DNA from: Desulfovibrionaceae bacterium UBA3823
Lineage (GTDB): Bacteria; Desulfobacterota; Desulfovibrionia; Desulfovibrionales; Desulfovibrionaceae
NCBI GenBank assembly: GCA_002369295.1
Contig: DFDR01000084.1
Span: 1-32,521 of the forward strand
Length of the DNA: 32,521 nt
Reading direction: 5' to 3'
Shown here piece after piece: positions 25,122 through 32,521 of this stretch; position 1 is the first letter of the stretch; every line of letters begins with the position of its first letter. A model generated the notes under the pieces. The model was not told where the DNA came from. It searched no databases and was given only the letters and a program-made list of their open reading frames with translations. The translations under genes and the position numbers were made by a program.

Positions 25122-25856
25122 CGCAGCTCCTCATTTCCCTGCATGCGAAAGGCACCGGTCCGGAGCCTTTCTTGTCTGCCTTCTGTTTCCATGCAGCAGC
25201 CGACTATCCCCTTGAAATCAGGAGCAGTCCGAGGGGGCAGATAGCGGACTTACGTCAGCAGGTCCCTGAACCTCGCAGTTGCATTGTCGGGGGCGGATGC
25301 CGGCGCCTCTATGGCGAGTTCTATCGTTACGCCTGCATATGGCAGCCTTCATTGGATCGGCACCATGCCCAGCTTCCTCTTCGAGCCGGGTCCATAGGCA
25401 TCATTTTTCGCTCCGGCCCCTCACCTGCGAGACCACCTGACTGCTCACCCAACAGGATCTCGGCCAGTCCATCTGCTGCGACATAGGCTGCGACCAGCTG
25501 TCCGATCTCTGCATTATCGATATGCTCAAGCCATTGAAGGCAGGGGCAGCAGGCAACTTAACGCTCTACAGCACATGCTGCCTGCGATACTGCACAGCAT
25601 GCACTCCTCTTCAATCACATAGACACGCAAACAATGCACAAAGCTCCGGGCATTCTCGCAATTCATATACTGTTTTATTTTGTTATTAATTTATATTAAT
25701 CTTCTTTTCTATTAATGCATTAAGTTCATCGATATTTTTACTTTTTCTGAAATTAGCATAAAATCAAGAAGTAGATTTATATCGTTTATTGTGGAAATAT
25801 TGTGTATTAAATTGTAAGGTATATATACAAACCTATATTTTATGATATCAAATATT
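25122..25856. other. Gene-free transition from GC-rich to AT-rich DNA
   Basis: Apart from the hairpin at 25148-25175, no gene is recognised in these 735 bases. Up to about 25640 the sequence is GC-rich like its surroundings; a minus-strand open stretch near 25327-25560 without start codon or ribosome binding site is the only protein-like hint. From about 25650 it turns sharply AT-rich (for example TTTTATTTTGTTATTAATTTATATTAA in part) and stays so into the broken rpn gene. Confidence 0.5.
25148..25175 (+). terminator. Probable terminator after dctM
   Basis: AAAGGC / GCCTTT (25148-25153 and 25165-25170) with inner CCG/CGG pairing is followed by TCTT-type sequence. It lies about 27 bases after the dctM stop. 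The T-tract is interrupted, so confidence is moderate. Confidence 0.5.
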
Positions 25857-26823
25857 TTATACTTCAGTATATTTGCAAATTCCTTGTCTTTTTTTTAATG
25901 CTGTTGTGGCAGTAGCTTCAGCAGTAGCTTTAGTGGCAGCTTCAGTGGCTATTTCTTCACGCATACGCTTCACTCTTTCTGGAATGCCCATTTCTAAAGC
26001 CTCCTTTATGTTTATTATATATTCTCCGTGTTTTAATGCACCTGAAGACACTAAAAAATTATTCAACATAACAATAAATTTTCTTGCAAGCGATGCAGAT
26101 ACACGTTCAAGAGTTTCATTCAAACGTAACAAAAAACTTTTTACTGTTTCACAGTTGTAGAAATTTTTCCTTCGTTCAAGATAAAAGAAGTCAGCCACCA
26201 CTCCTTTTTGTTGTGTCGAGTTTTTCTTGTGATAATCTATGAACATCAACAAAGAAAAAACCATTCATAGGATTAAATTCTTTTAATTCTTTAGGGATAA
26301 AACCAAAAACCTCATTAAAAGATGTCGCCGCGTTTCACTGCGACTCACCATTGTAGATTACAATAGGAAAAATTTGCATCAGTTGAGGACTTTTTCTTGA
26401 ATCAAATGCAACATTTAAATCATAATTTTTGCTAATTTTACTCTTTGTTTTATCTCGATTCTCTTTATTTCTCTGCTCCCAGAGCCACTGCCAAAGCAAA
26501 CCGGCGTATATAGTCATACGCACTGGCATAAGATGATGGACTTTCTTTTGAAATTCCATCAATATATACAACAGACATGGAGTTCCCTTATACTTTATCT
26601 GCCAGACAATGTCATTTACCCGCAAATGCCACGTTTCAGCAACATGCTCTGTCGGCAACATCTGCAATGTGGAAAAGTCGAGATCTTGGACAAAGTCAGC
26701 AGGCACAAAAGAGCACAAGAAACTTTGCACCATCTCTTTTTCGGAGAAGAAGCTCTTGTAGACGGAATCGCTCCTGATGCGGAGCTACTCGCTGGATTCA
26801 TCGCTGTGTGTTTCTTTCTGCAT
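25857..26823 (-). pseudogene. Broken Rpn-family (PD-(D/E)XK) nuclease/transposase-like gene
   Basis: Conceptual repair gives about 321 residues of the Rpn family (recombination-promoting nuclease, formerly transposase_31). The N-terminal half shows YKSFFSEKEMVQSFLCSFVP, VNDIVWQIKYKG, the nuclease-core LYILMEFQKKVHHLMPVRM and FPIVIYNGE; the C-terminal half ends in an Ala/Thr/Glu-rich tail. Three lesions are seen: a TAG at codon 13 (26785-26787), a TGA at 26335-26337 where TGG (Trp) is expected after YNGESQ, and an extra base in an A5 run (plus-strand T5, 26205-26209) that shifts frame before GVVADFFYLERRK. Between lesions the frame is open and protein-like. Rpn proteins are DNA endonucleases tied to RecA-independent recombination and often multicopy. 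Low G+C compared with all neighbours suggests horizontal arrival. Confidence 0.85.
25905..25960. repeat. Imperfect short tandem repeat in the rpn 3' end
   Basis: Plus-strand copies of a GCAGTAGCTTCAGTGG-like unit occur in tandem with variation and encode, on the minus strand, the low-complexity peptide ATEAATKATAEATATTA. Slippage in such a tract would explain variable C-terminal tails among Rpn genes. Confidence 0.5.
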
Positions 26824-26829
26824 GGTGAT

Positions 26830-26858
26830 ACTATAGGGGCGAGCCCTGAGCATAGCAA
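26830..26858 (-). promoter_or_regulatory. Promoter of the broken rpn gene, predicted leaderless
   Basis: On the minus strand TTGCTA (26853-26858) and TATAGT (26830-26835) are separated by 17 bases. Only six bases (ATCACC) lie between the -10 element and the ATG at 26823, so transcription would start at or next to the start codon. No Shine-Dalgarno sequence is present, in line with a leaderless message. Confidence 0.5.
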
Positions 26859-27398
26859 GTCAGAGGGCGTTTCGAGCGCACAGCCGGTACAGCCATCGAC
26901 TCCCGCAAGCGCTCCTGTCGCGAAGAGAGAGGAAACACCGCCACGGAACTTGCCGTTGCTGTTGCCGGCAGGCCCTCCTTAACCAGCACAGCGGTCTCGT
27001 AGTCGCCCCACAGGCCCAGTGGCTCCGCCAGATACAGTCCCATGCGCAGGCCACCGGCTCCACCCCAGCCTTCACCGTGACGGAAGGGCGTTTGGCCATC
27101 AACGTGCCCTTGACCGTCCCCTTGAACAGGAGGCCTTCCACCGTGCCGTCCTTCCGGAAGGTCAGCCAGCACTGGCTGTCCGTCGACTGGCAGCTGGCGG
27201 CCCAGTCCCCGCCGAGGCCGGCAACGCAGCAGCGACAGGTCAGGATGCCTGCGTCCTGCCTGCAAAAAGCAACTCGAAGCCGGCAGGATCCGGCACGGCG
27301 CCGCCGTTCACGCTGACCGCAGACGCTGCCAGCGGACACAGCCTACGCAGTGCAGCCAGCAGGAAAGCGAAGGCAAGGACAAGGAAGCAGCGCAGCAT
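26831..27398 (-). pseudogene. Frameshifted small secreted protein, family not recognised
   Basis: A minus-strand ATG at 27398 opens a 52-residue frame (stop at 27240) beginning with a signal-peptide-like MLRCFLVLAFAFLLAALRRL. The next stretch, in a second frame (about 27065-27225), reads LGGDWAASCQSTDSQCW then LTFRKDGTVEG, which looks like a real lipocalin/META-type beta segment. A third frame then continues with GLYLAEPLGLWGDYETAVLV to a stop at 26831. Protein-like sequence in three successive frames suggests one secreted protein of about 180 residues broken by two frameshifts. I do not recognise the family. GC content is like the chromosome, not like the AT-rich rpn gene beside it. Sequencing errors are an alternative explanation for the shifts. 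Confidence 0.45.
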
Positions 27399-27550
27399 GA
27401 AGCCATCCTGTCAGACCTCGATGCAGGCCGGGGAGCTGGTGCCCTTCTGGACAGCGAGTCGCGCAGAGCCGGAGCCAACGGGCATGGCACCGAAAGCGAC
27501 CTTTGCGATCCCTGCAGCCATGGCGCCGCTCCCTTGCCCTGAAAAACGGA

Positions 27551-28750
27551 TCAGCGCTCGGCGAGCGAACGCAGCAGGCTCACGGGATGCCGGCATTCGG
27601 CGCCGGTGGCGCCGGCAATCTGGAGCCGGCAGGTGCCGCACTCCGTGGCAACGGCCTGGCAGCCGCTGTCCCTGACCACGCCGAAGAGCTCGGCGCCCAC
27701 CTTCATGGACACCTCGTGCTTCTCCTTCTTGAAGCCGTAGCTGCCGGAGATGCCGCAGCAGCCCGCGCTGGCGGGACGCACGTCGATGCCGAAGCGCCTG
27801 AGCAGCTCGAAGCCGGGCAAGCCTATACCGAGGGCCCGCATGTGGCAGGGCGCGTGATAGAGGTAGCGTCCGGCGTCAGGCCGCAGCTCGAGCTTGAGCT
27901 CGCCTCGGCTCTGGGCCTCGAGCAGAAACTCCTGGGCGTCCACGAGGGCGGAGTCGCAGTTCAGGGAGGAGACGAGCTCCGGGAAGAAGGTCGGCAGCTC
28001 CTCGCGGAACATGAGCTCGCAGGAGGGACAGGCCGTGAGCACGGGCACGCCCTGCGCCTTGAGCTTCTTCACCTCGATGAGGTTGCGCTTGGCGTTGACG
28101 CCGGCGTCGAGCATGAAGCCGCTGGCCACCATGGGCACGCCGCAGCAGCAGAAGGCGTCGGGACAGACGACCTCGTACCCTGCCCTGTTGAGAGCCCAGA
28201 CGAGGTCGAGGCCGGCCTGGGGCTCGTAGAGGTCGATGTAGCAGCCGGGGAAGAGGGCGGCCTTCCTGCCGGTCTTCGGCTGCTTGAGGCCCTTGAGCAG
28301 GGTGCGGAAGCGCTTGGGCGCGTAGCTTGGCATGAAGGCTTGCCTGTCGATGCCGATCATGTCCAGGATGCCCCGCACGAGGCCGTTTTTCATCACGCCG
28401 TTCTTGAGGCCTGCGGGAAGGGGGCCGATGAGGTGCGCCAGCGTTTCGCTGTGGCTGACGATCCAGTCGCGCAGGAAATGCGGATGGGCCTTCTCGTACT
28501 CCCTGGCGCGGGCCATCATGTTGATGGAGGCGATGGACACGCCCTGCGGGCAGGCGATGTCGCAGTTCTTGCAGTTGGAGCACCAGGAGAGGGAAGGATC
28601 CTCCACCATGCCGAGCAGGCGGAAGCGCTCGTAGGCCGGGCCTATCATCCGGGGGCCGGGAAAGGCCTCGGTCTGGGCGGCCACAGGGCAGTAGACCGTG
28701 CAGGTCGTGCAGGCGATGCAGGCATCGGGATTGACGTGGACAGCGTTCAT
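27551..28750 (-). CDS. glpC: Anaerobic glycerol-3-phosphate dehydrogenase subunit C
   Basis: The 399-residue iron-sulfur subunit links the GlpAB dehydrogenase to the membrane quinone pool. Two ferredoxin motifs are at C11-C14-C17-C21 (CIACTTCTVYCP) and C57-C60-C63-C67 (CSNCKNCDIACP). Two cysteine-rich CCG domains follow, with AFCCCGVPM near residue 200 and AGCCGISGSYGF near 332, each paired with an earlier CxxC-type or PGCY element. These domains bind further clusters or haem/quinone-site metals in HdrD/GlpC-like proteins. Length matches GlpC. A GGAGGA ribosome binding site precedes the ATG, and only 15 bases separate it from the glpAB fusion, so the two are one operon. No terminator is seen after it. 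Confidence 0.94.
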   Translation of the reverse strand: MNAVHVNPDACIACTTCTVYCPVAAQTEAFPGPRMIGPAYERFRLLGMVEDPSLSWCSNCKNCDIACPQGVSIASINMMARAREYEKAHPHFLRDWIVSHSETLAHLIGPLPAGLKNGVMKNGLVRGILDMIGIDRQAFMPSYAPKRFRTLLKGLKQPKTGRKAALFPGCYIDLYEPQAGLDLVWALNRAGYEVVCPDAFCCCGVPMVASGFMLDAGVNAKRNLIEVKKLKAQGVPVLTACPSCELMFREELPTFFPELVSSLNCDSALVDAQEFLLEAQSRGELKLELRPDAGRYLYHAPCHMRALGIGLPGFELLRRFGIDVRPASAGCCGISGSYGFKKEKHEVSMKVGAELFGVVRDSGCQAVATECGTCRLQIAGATGAECRHPVSLLRSLAER

Positions 28751-28765
28751 GGCGTTCCTCCTCCC

Positions 28766-31714
28766 CTACTTCCACGGCAGGACGGCGCTGGCAAAGCCGG
28801 TGGCCAGAGCGGTGCCGTTGCCGCTCTTTTCGAAGACGGGATCAAAGCCGCCTATGCTGCGGCCTGCCATGCGCACGTTCTCGGCAAAGGGCTCGAAGCC
28901 GTCCAGCGAAGGCTGCAGGCTCTCCGTCACCGGCACGCCGAGCATGGCAAAGGGCTGGGGCGCAAAGACGTCCTTCCTTGTCCACTCCGCCGTCTCCTCC
29001 GGCACGGGGAAGGAGAGGCCAAGCACCGGTGCGTGGCCCCGGCCGGGCTCCAGGGTGATGCCACCGCCGAGCACGCCGCCCGTGGCGAGGACGAAGCGGT
29101 CGGCCTCGAAGCGGCGCACCCCGTCCTCGTGGCTGGTGAAGAGGCCCGTCACCCGCCTGCCCTGACGGTCGGAGGCAAGCACTCTGGTGTTCTCGCACAG
29201 GCACACGCCCTCGCGCCGCAGGGCTTCGAGGAAGAGCCTCGAGAGGCGCATGCCCGTGACGCCTGGCGGCAAGGCCGCCATCTCGAGCACCGGACAGCCG
29301 GCGGCCTCGCAGACGACGCGGTGCAGGGCATCGCCGGGACGGGTGCCCAGCACCGGCGGCAGGAGCACGGCATCGAAGCCTCTGGCCTTGGCCGAAAGCT
29401 CCCGGCAGAAGGCCTCGAGCGCCTGGCCCCGCCCGTCGAGGGCGCGGGCGCAGTCGAGGGCCGTGGCCGTCCTGTAGCCGCCGGAGGCGGGATTCTTCAG
29501 CCAGGCAGCGGCGAATTCGGCGCCGCTCCAGGCTCCCTGCTTCGAGAGGCCGCTCATGGCCAGGGCCGGCGTGCAGTCGCGTATGCCCTCGACGTCGCAG
29601 ACGAGCACCCGGCGGACATGGACCGCGGATCGGCCGTCCATGCTGGCAGGCACCAGGCAGGTGGCCTTTTCGGTGCCGGCCGCCGTGGGCACGAAGGTGT
29701 TGACGAGGCGGTCTCCTTCGAAGCCGGCGAGGGTCCAGCCGGCCGAGGCCGCCAGATCCCTGAGGAAGCGGCAGGCTTCAAGCACGCGCGCTTCGCCAAG
29801 GCGCACGTAGGGGTGCACGGGGGCGAGCTGGCCGAGGGCCTGCAGCGGATCGCCCTCGACGCGCCCCCTGGCTGTCATGCCGAGCACGTCCACGGCGCAG
29901 GTGCTGACACTCAGGGAGCCGGCGCCGGCGCAGACAAGGGTGACGCGCTGGCCCTGCCTGGCCGCGGCCAGGGCTGCGGCCATGCCCGCAAGACCTGCGC
30001 CCACGACGACGCAGTCCGAGCGACTGGTGAAGCGGGGCGCCGGCAGGGGCGCCTTTTCGTCAGGCTCGAGCCTGGGCTGCATGAAGTCCAGTTCGTCCGT
30101 CCCGCAGCCCTCCTGCTCGTCCATGGCAAGACTTGCGCAGTAGATGTCGCGGGTCATCTCGATCTCGCGGGCAAGCTGGCCCCAGTAGACGTAGCGTATG
30201 CCCTTCCAGCGCTCCTGCACGAAGCGGCGCAGATCCTTGAGCACGTTCTGCGCAAAGGGCACGCCGGCCTCCACGAGGGCCGAGGCGATGCGCAGGGCGC
30301 AGAAGGTGCCCTGGCAGGTGCCCATGCCGATGCGCGTGCGCAGGCGGATGTCGTTGAGGGAGTGGGTGGAGGGGCGGCTGGCCACGTACTGGATTTCGCG
30401 CCAGGAGATCATCTCGCACTCGCACATGAGCGGGTTGTAGTCCTTGCGGCCGGCCAGGGCGCAGTCCCCCTGCCCGACGCAGTCCCCGAACTCGTCGCCC
30501 AGGCGGTCGGCCACGAGCCCGACGCCCTGGGGCATGAAGATCCTGGCGCCCTTGGCGAGCAGCGCCGGATCGGGATCCGGAATGATGGGCTCCTCCGCCG
30601 TGCGGCAGGGCGCCGTCACGCCAAGCTTGGGCGCAACGATGTCGCAGACCTGTTCGGCCATGAGGCGGTAGGTGGTGAACTTGCCGCCAAAGACCGTGAC
30701 GAAGCCCTCGAGACCCTCGGCTGCATGGTCGGCGATATGGAAGCCGCGGCTCACCGAGCGGCCCTCGGCGGAACCCGGCGTATAGAGGGGGCGGGTGCCG
30801 GCGAAGGCGCGCAGGATGCGGAAGGCGTTGATCTGGGGGAAGAGCGGCTTGCCCAGCTCCATGAGCCTGAGCACGTCCCTGGTCGAGGGAATGCTGTCTT
30901 CGGGATCCTTGACGCTCTGGGAGGTGGTGCCGAGGATGGTGATGGAGCCGTGGGGCACAAAGATGTCGCCGTCCGAGCTCTTGTGCAGGCGGTTGATGAC
31001 GCGCTGGGAGAAGCGGTGGTTGAAGACGATGAGCGTGCCCTTGTCGGGGGTCACCGGCACGTCGAGGCCGGCAAGGCCGGCCACCCGGCCGCTCCAGGAG
31101 CCGGCCGCGTTCACCACGAACTGGCAGGCGATGTGCTCCGCCGTGCCGTCGAGGCGGTTCACCACGTCCACGCCGGTCACGCGGCCGCTGGCCTGGGTGA
31201 TGCCGACGACCTCGCGGTAGGTGAGGATTTCGCCGCCGTAGCGCCTGGCGCTCATGGCGTTGTGCAGCACGAGCCTGAAGCCGTCGATGGATGCGTCGGG
31301 CACCCGGAAGACGCGCTTGACGTCGGGCGCCATGCCGGGCTCCAGGCTGAGGGCCTCGGCGGGCTCGAGCTCCTCGGCCGCGATGCCGGCCTCGGCGCAG
31401 CCCCTGACCCACTTGTCCACGTAGTCCGGGTCGTCCTGGGGCGTGAGCACGAAGAAGCCCTCGGTGTCGCGCACGCAGCCGTGGCCTATGCGGCGCAGGA
31501 TCATGTTTTCGCGTATGCATTCCGCGGCCGCTTCGGTGTCGCTCACGGCGTAGCGGCCGCCGCTGTGCAGGAGGCCGTGGAAGCGGGAGCTTGTGCCGTT
31601 GCAGATGCCTCCCTTCTCCAGCAGGAGCGCGGGGATGCCGCGCATGGCAAGGTCGCGCAGCACGCCGGATCCGGTGGCGCCGCCGCCGATGATGACTACT
31701 GTCGTTTCCTTCAC
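28766..31714 (-). CDS. glpAB: Anaerobic glycerol-3-phosphate dehydrogenase, GlpA-GlpB fusion
   Basis: A single 982-residue frame contains both catalytic subunits. Residues about 1-550 are GlpA: FAD-binding VVIIGGGATGSGVLRDLAMRG at the start, SSRFHGLLHSGGRYAVSD, GGKFTTYRLMAEQVCD, and a BFD-like cysteine domain with CEC near 430 and GMGTCQGTFC near 470. After a short linker, GlpB begins near 562 with a second dinucleotide fold CVVVGAGLAGMAAALAAARQ and ends ATGGVLGGGITLEPGRGHAP ... GNGTALATGFASAVL. In Escherichia coli these are separate genes of about 542 and 419 codons; the sum matches. The enzyme oxidises glycerol-3-phosphate to dihydroxyacetone phosphate during anaerobic growth. Start: GTG at 31714, with GGAGG six bases upstream, fits homology better than the upstream ATG at 31762. 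No frameshift is seen at the junction. Confidence 0.93.
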   Translation of the reverse strand: MKETTVVIIGGGATGSGVLRDLAMRGIPALLLEKGGICNGTSSRFHGLLHSGGRYAVSDTEAAAECIRENMILRRIGHGCVRDTEGFFVLTPQDDPDYVDKWVRGCAEAGIAAEELEPAEALSLEPGMAPDVKRVFRVPDASIDGFRLVLHNAMSARRYGGEILTYREVVGITQASGRVTGVDVVNRLDGTAEHIACQFVVNAAGSWSGRVAGLAGLDVPVTPDKGTLIVFNHRFSQRVINRLHKSSDGDIFVPHGSITILGTTSQSVKDPEDSIPSTRDVLRLMELGKPLFPQINAFRILRAFAGTRPLYTPGSAEGRSVSRGFHIADHAAEGLEGFVTVFGGKFTTYRLMAEQVCDIVAPKLGVTAPCRTAEEPIIPDPDPALLAKGARIFMPQGVGLVADRLGDEFGDCVGQGDCALAGRKDYNPLMCECEMISWREIQYVASRPSTHSLNDIRLRTRIGMGTCQGTFCALRIASALVEAGVPFAQNVLKDLRRFVQERWKGIRYVYWGQLAREIEMTRDIYCASLAMDEQEGCGTDELDFMQPRLEPDEKAPLPAPRFTSRSDCVVVGAGLAGMAAALAAARQGQRVTLVCAGAGSLSVSTCAVDVLGMTARGRVEGDPLQALGQLAPVHPYVRLGEARVLEACRFLRDLAASAGWTLAGFEGDRLVNTFVPTAAGTEKATCLVPASMDGRSAVHVRRVLVCDVEGIRDCTPALAMSGLSKQGAWSGAEFAAAWLKNPASGGYRTATALDCARALDGRGQALEAFCRELSAKARGFDAVLLPPVLGTRPGDALHRVVCEAAGCPVLEMAALPPGVTGMRLSRLFLEALRREGVCLCENTRVLASDRQGRRVTGLFTSHEDGVRRFEADRFVLATGGVLGGGITLEPGRGHAPVLGLSFPVPEETAEWTRKDVFAPQPFAMLGVPVTESLQPSLDGFEPFAENVRMAGRSIGGFDPVFEKSGNGTALATGFASAVLPWK

Positions 31715-31815
31715 TTCAAGCCTCCAGAGGCCCTGTGCGGGCCAGAGCGCGGCGGAACGCAAGGGGGCTCTGCGGAACGGCAGGACAGACGGCGTCTGGC
31801 TCCGTTCCGGACGTC

Positions 31816-31844
31816 TTGCGCGCCGGCCTGCGGCAACGTATGCT
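31816..31844 (+). promoter_or_regulatory. Possible promoter for the HAD phosphatase gene
   Basis: TTGCGC (31816-31821) and TATGCT (31839-31844) lie 17 bases apart in the 183-base divergent gap between glpAB and the HAD gene. Matches are partial. No clear minus-strand promoter for glpAB could be picked in the same gap. Confidence 0.35.
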
Positions 31845-31897
31845 CAAACGGTTCCAAGGCCTTCAGTTTAGACGATTGCACTGCAGGAGAAAAGCGC

Positions 31898-32521
31898 ATG
31901 GGCATATGCTGGTCCGAAAAGAAGTGCGTGGTCCTCGACCTCGACGGCACGGTCTATCTGGGCGACATCCCCATCGAGGGCGCCGTGGCCGGCATCCTGC
32001 GCTGCTGGGATCGCCTCGACTTCCGCTTTTTGAGCAACAACACCTCCAAGTCGCCGGAAAGCTACGTGGCCAAGCTCAACCGCATGGGCATCCCTGCCAG
32101 GCTCGACCAGTTTCTCTGCCCCACGGCGCCGCTGGTCGATCACCTTCGCCAAAGCGGCGCAGCCTGCGCCTACGTGGTCGGCAACCGGGACTTCAGGGCT
32201 GACCTGGCCAGCCGCATGCCGGAGCTCAGGCAGCAGGAGGAGGGCGCCGAGTGCGTCGTCCTCGCCTACGACACCGAGCTCAGCTACGAGAAGCTGGCCC
32301 GCTCCTGCCTGCTCCTGCAGCGGCCCGGGGTCAAGTTCTACGCCACCCATCCCGATCTCGTCTGCCCCTCGCCCGAAGGGCCCCTGCCGGACGTGGGAAG
32401 CATGCTCAAGCTCTACGAGACGGCAACGGGAAGGACGCCGGACCAGATCTTCGGCAAGCCGGATCCCGAGGTGCTGGCGCCGGTGCTGGCCGCGTATCCC
32501 CGCTCCGCCGTGGTCATGGCG
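31898..32521 (+). CDS. HAD-superfamily IIA (NagD-like) phosphatase, 3' end outside window
   Basis: The visible 208 codons run off the window end. Motif I is VVLDLDGTVYLGD near residue 12 with the nucleophile and general-acid aspartates, motif II is FLSNNTSKSPESY, and motif III begins at IFGKPDPEVL; the final visible VVMA is where the motif IV VGD-type acidic residues should follow. This is the NagD/4-nitrophenylphosphatase/phosphoglycolate-phosphatase subfamily with a cap inserted between motifs II and III (subclass IIA). AGGAG lies nine bases before the ATG. Its divergent position next to glpABC makes glycerol-3-phosphate or a related sugar phosphate a reasonable but unproven substrate; the subfamily is broad. 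Confidence 0.88.
   Translation, partial: MGICWSEKKCVVLDLDGTVYLGDIPIEGAVAGILRCWDRLDFRFLSNNTSKSPESYVAKLNRMGIPARLDQFLCPTAPLVDHLRQSGAACAYVVGNRDFRADLASRMPELRQQEEGAECVVLAYDTELSYEKLARSCLLLQRPGVKFYATHPDLVCPSPEGPLPDVGSMLKLYETATGRTPDQIFGKPDPEVLAPVLAAYPRSAVVMA

Noticed and set aside
25857..26823. Stop-codon recoding (TGA or TAG read through) in the rpn gene
   Set aside because: TGA and TAG are normal stops in the neighbouring genes, and the additional frameshift points to decay instead of recoding.
25857..26823. Intact insertion sequence around the Rpn gene
   Set aside because: No terminal inverted repeats or target duplication could be matched at the AT/GC boundaries near 25650 and 26830; Rpn genes usually stand alone.
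1..32521. tRNA, rRNA, CRISPR array or replication origin
   Set aside because: No cloverleaf with a T-loop, no regularly spaced repeats and no DnaA-box cluster were seen on either strand by eye.

Overview
The window is a GC-rich bacterial chromosome segment (mostly well above 60% G+C by eye), and its gene content points to a gut- or sediment-type Desulfovibrionaceae member. The pointers are indolepyruvate ferredoxin oxidoreductase, type III glutamine synthetase, a PerR gene joined to a rubredoxin-like (Rdl) gene with a CX4C iron site, a lactate permease, DctPQM-type TRAP transport, anaerobic GlpABC and a C40 peptidase carrying SH3 modules. The taxonomic call is inference from these families; no rRNA, tRNA, CRISPR array, plasmid origin or intact insertion sequence was seen.

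Layout. 1-6433 is a minus-strand block: slyD-like FKBP isomerase, glnN, a membrane-anchored TPR protein, an intrinsic terminator, then iorA-iorB with its own terminator. 6434-6811 is a divergent control region with a good sigma70-type promoter for lysA. 6812-14232 is a plus-strand run: lysA, MATE transporter, DUF2156 protein, SH3/NlpC-P60 lipoprotein, an RluA-family pseudouridine synthase fused to dephospho-CoA kinase, and ybaK. 14305-15970 runs minus: mutM, perR, rdl, a DNA-repair/peroxide-stress group. 16616-25121 is plus: lactate permease with a strong terminator, a 1108-residue fusion of an APC-family permease with a hybrid histidine kinase and two receivers, and a dctP/dctQ/dctM TRAP operon with a hairpin terminator between dctP and dctQ.

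25122-27550 is a scar-like region: GC-rich sequence with no recognised gene, then an abruptly AT-rich island of about 1.2 kb holding an Rpn-family (PD-(D/E)XK) gene broken by two stop codons and a frameshift, then a small secreted-protein gene that also looks frameshifted. 27551-31714 returns to minus-strand metabolism: glpC after a glpA-glpB fusion, with a divergent HAD-IIA phosphatase running off the window end.

The genes suggest a cell oxidising lactate, glycerol-3-phosphate and amino-acid-derived 2-oxo acids anaerobically. The most interesting object is the permease-histidine kinase fusion, a candidate transporter-sensor ('transceptor') encoded between a lactate permease and a TRAP uptake operon; its first receiver has lost the phospho-acceptor aspartate and the conserved lysine. 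No DNA-binding response regulator is encoded in this window, so its output is unknown.
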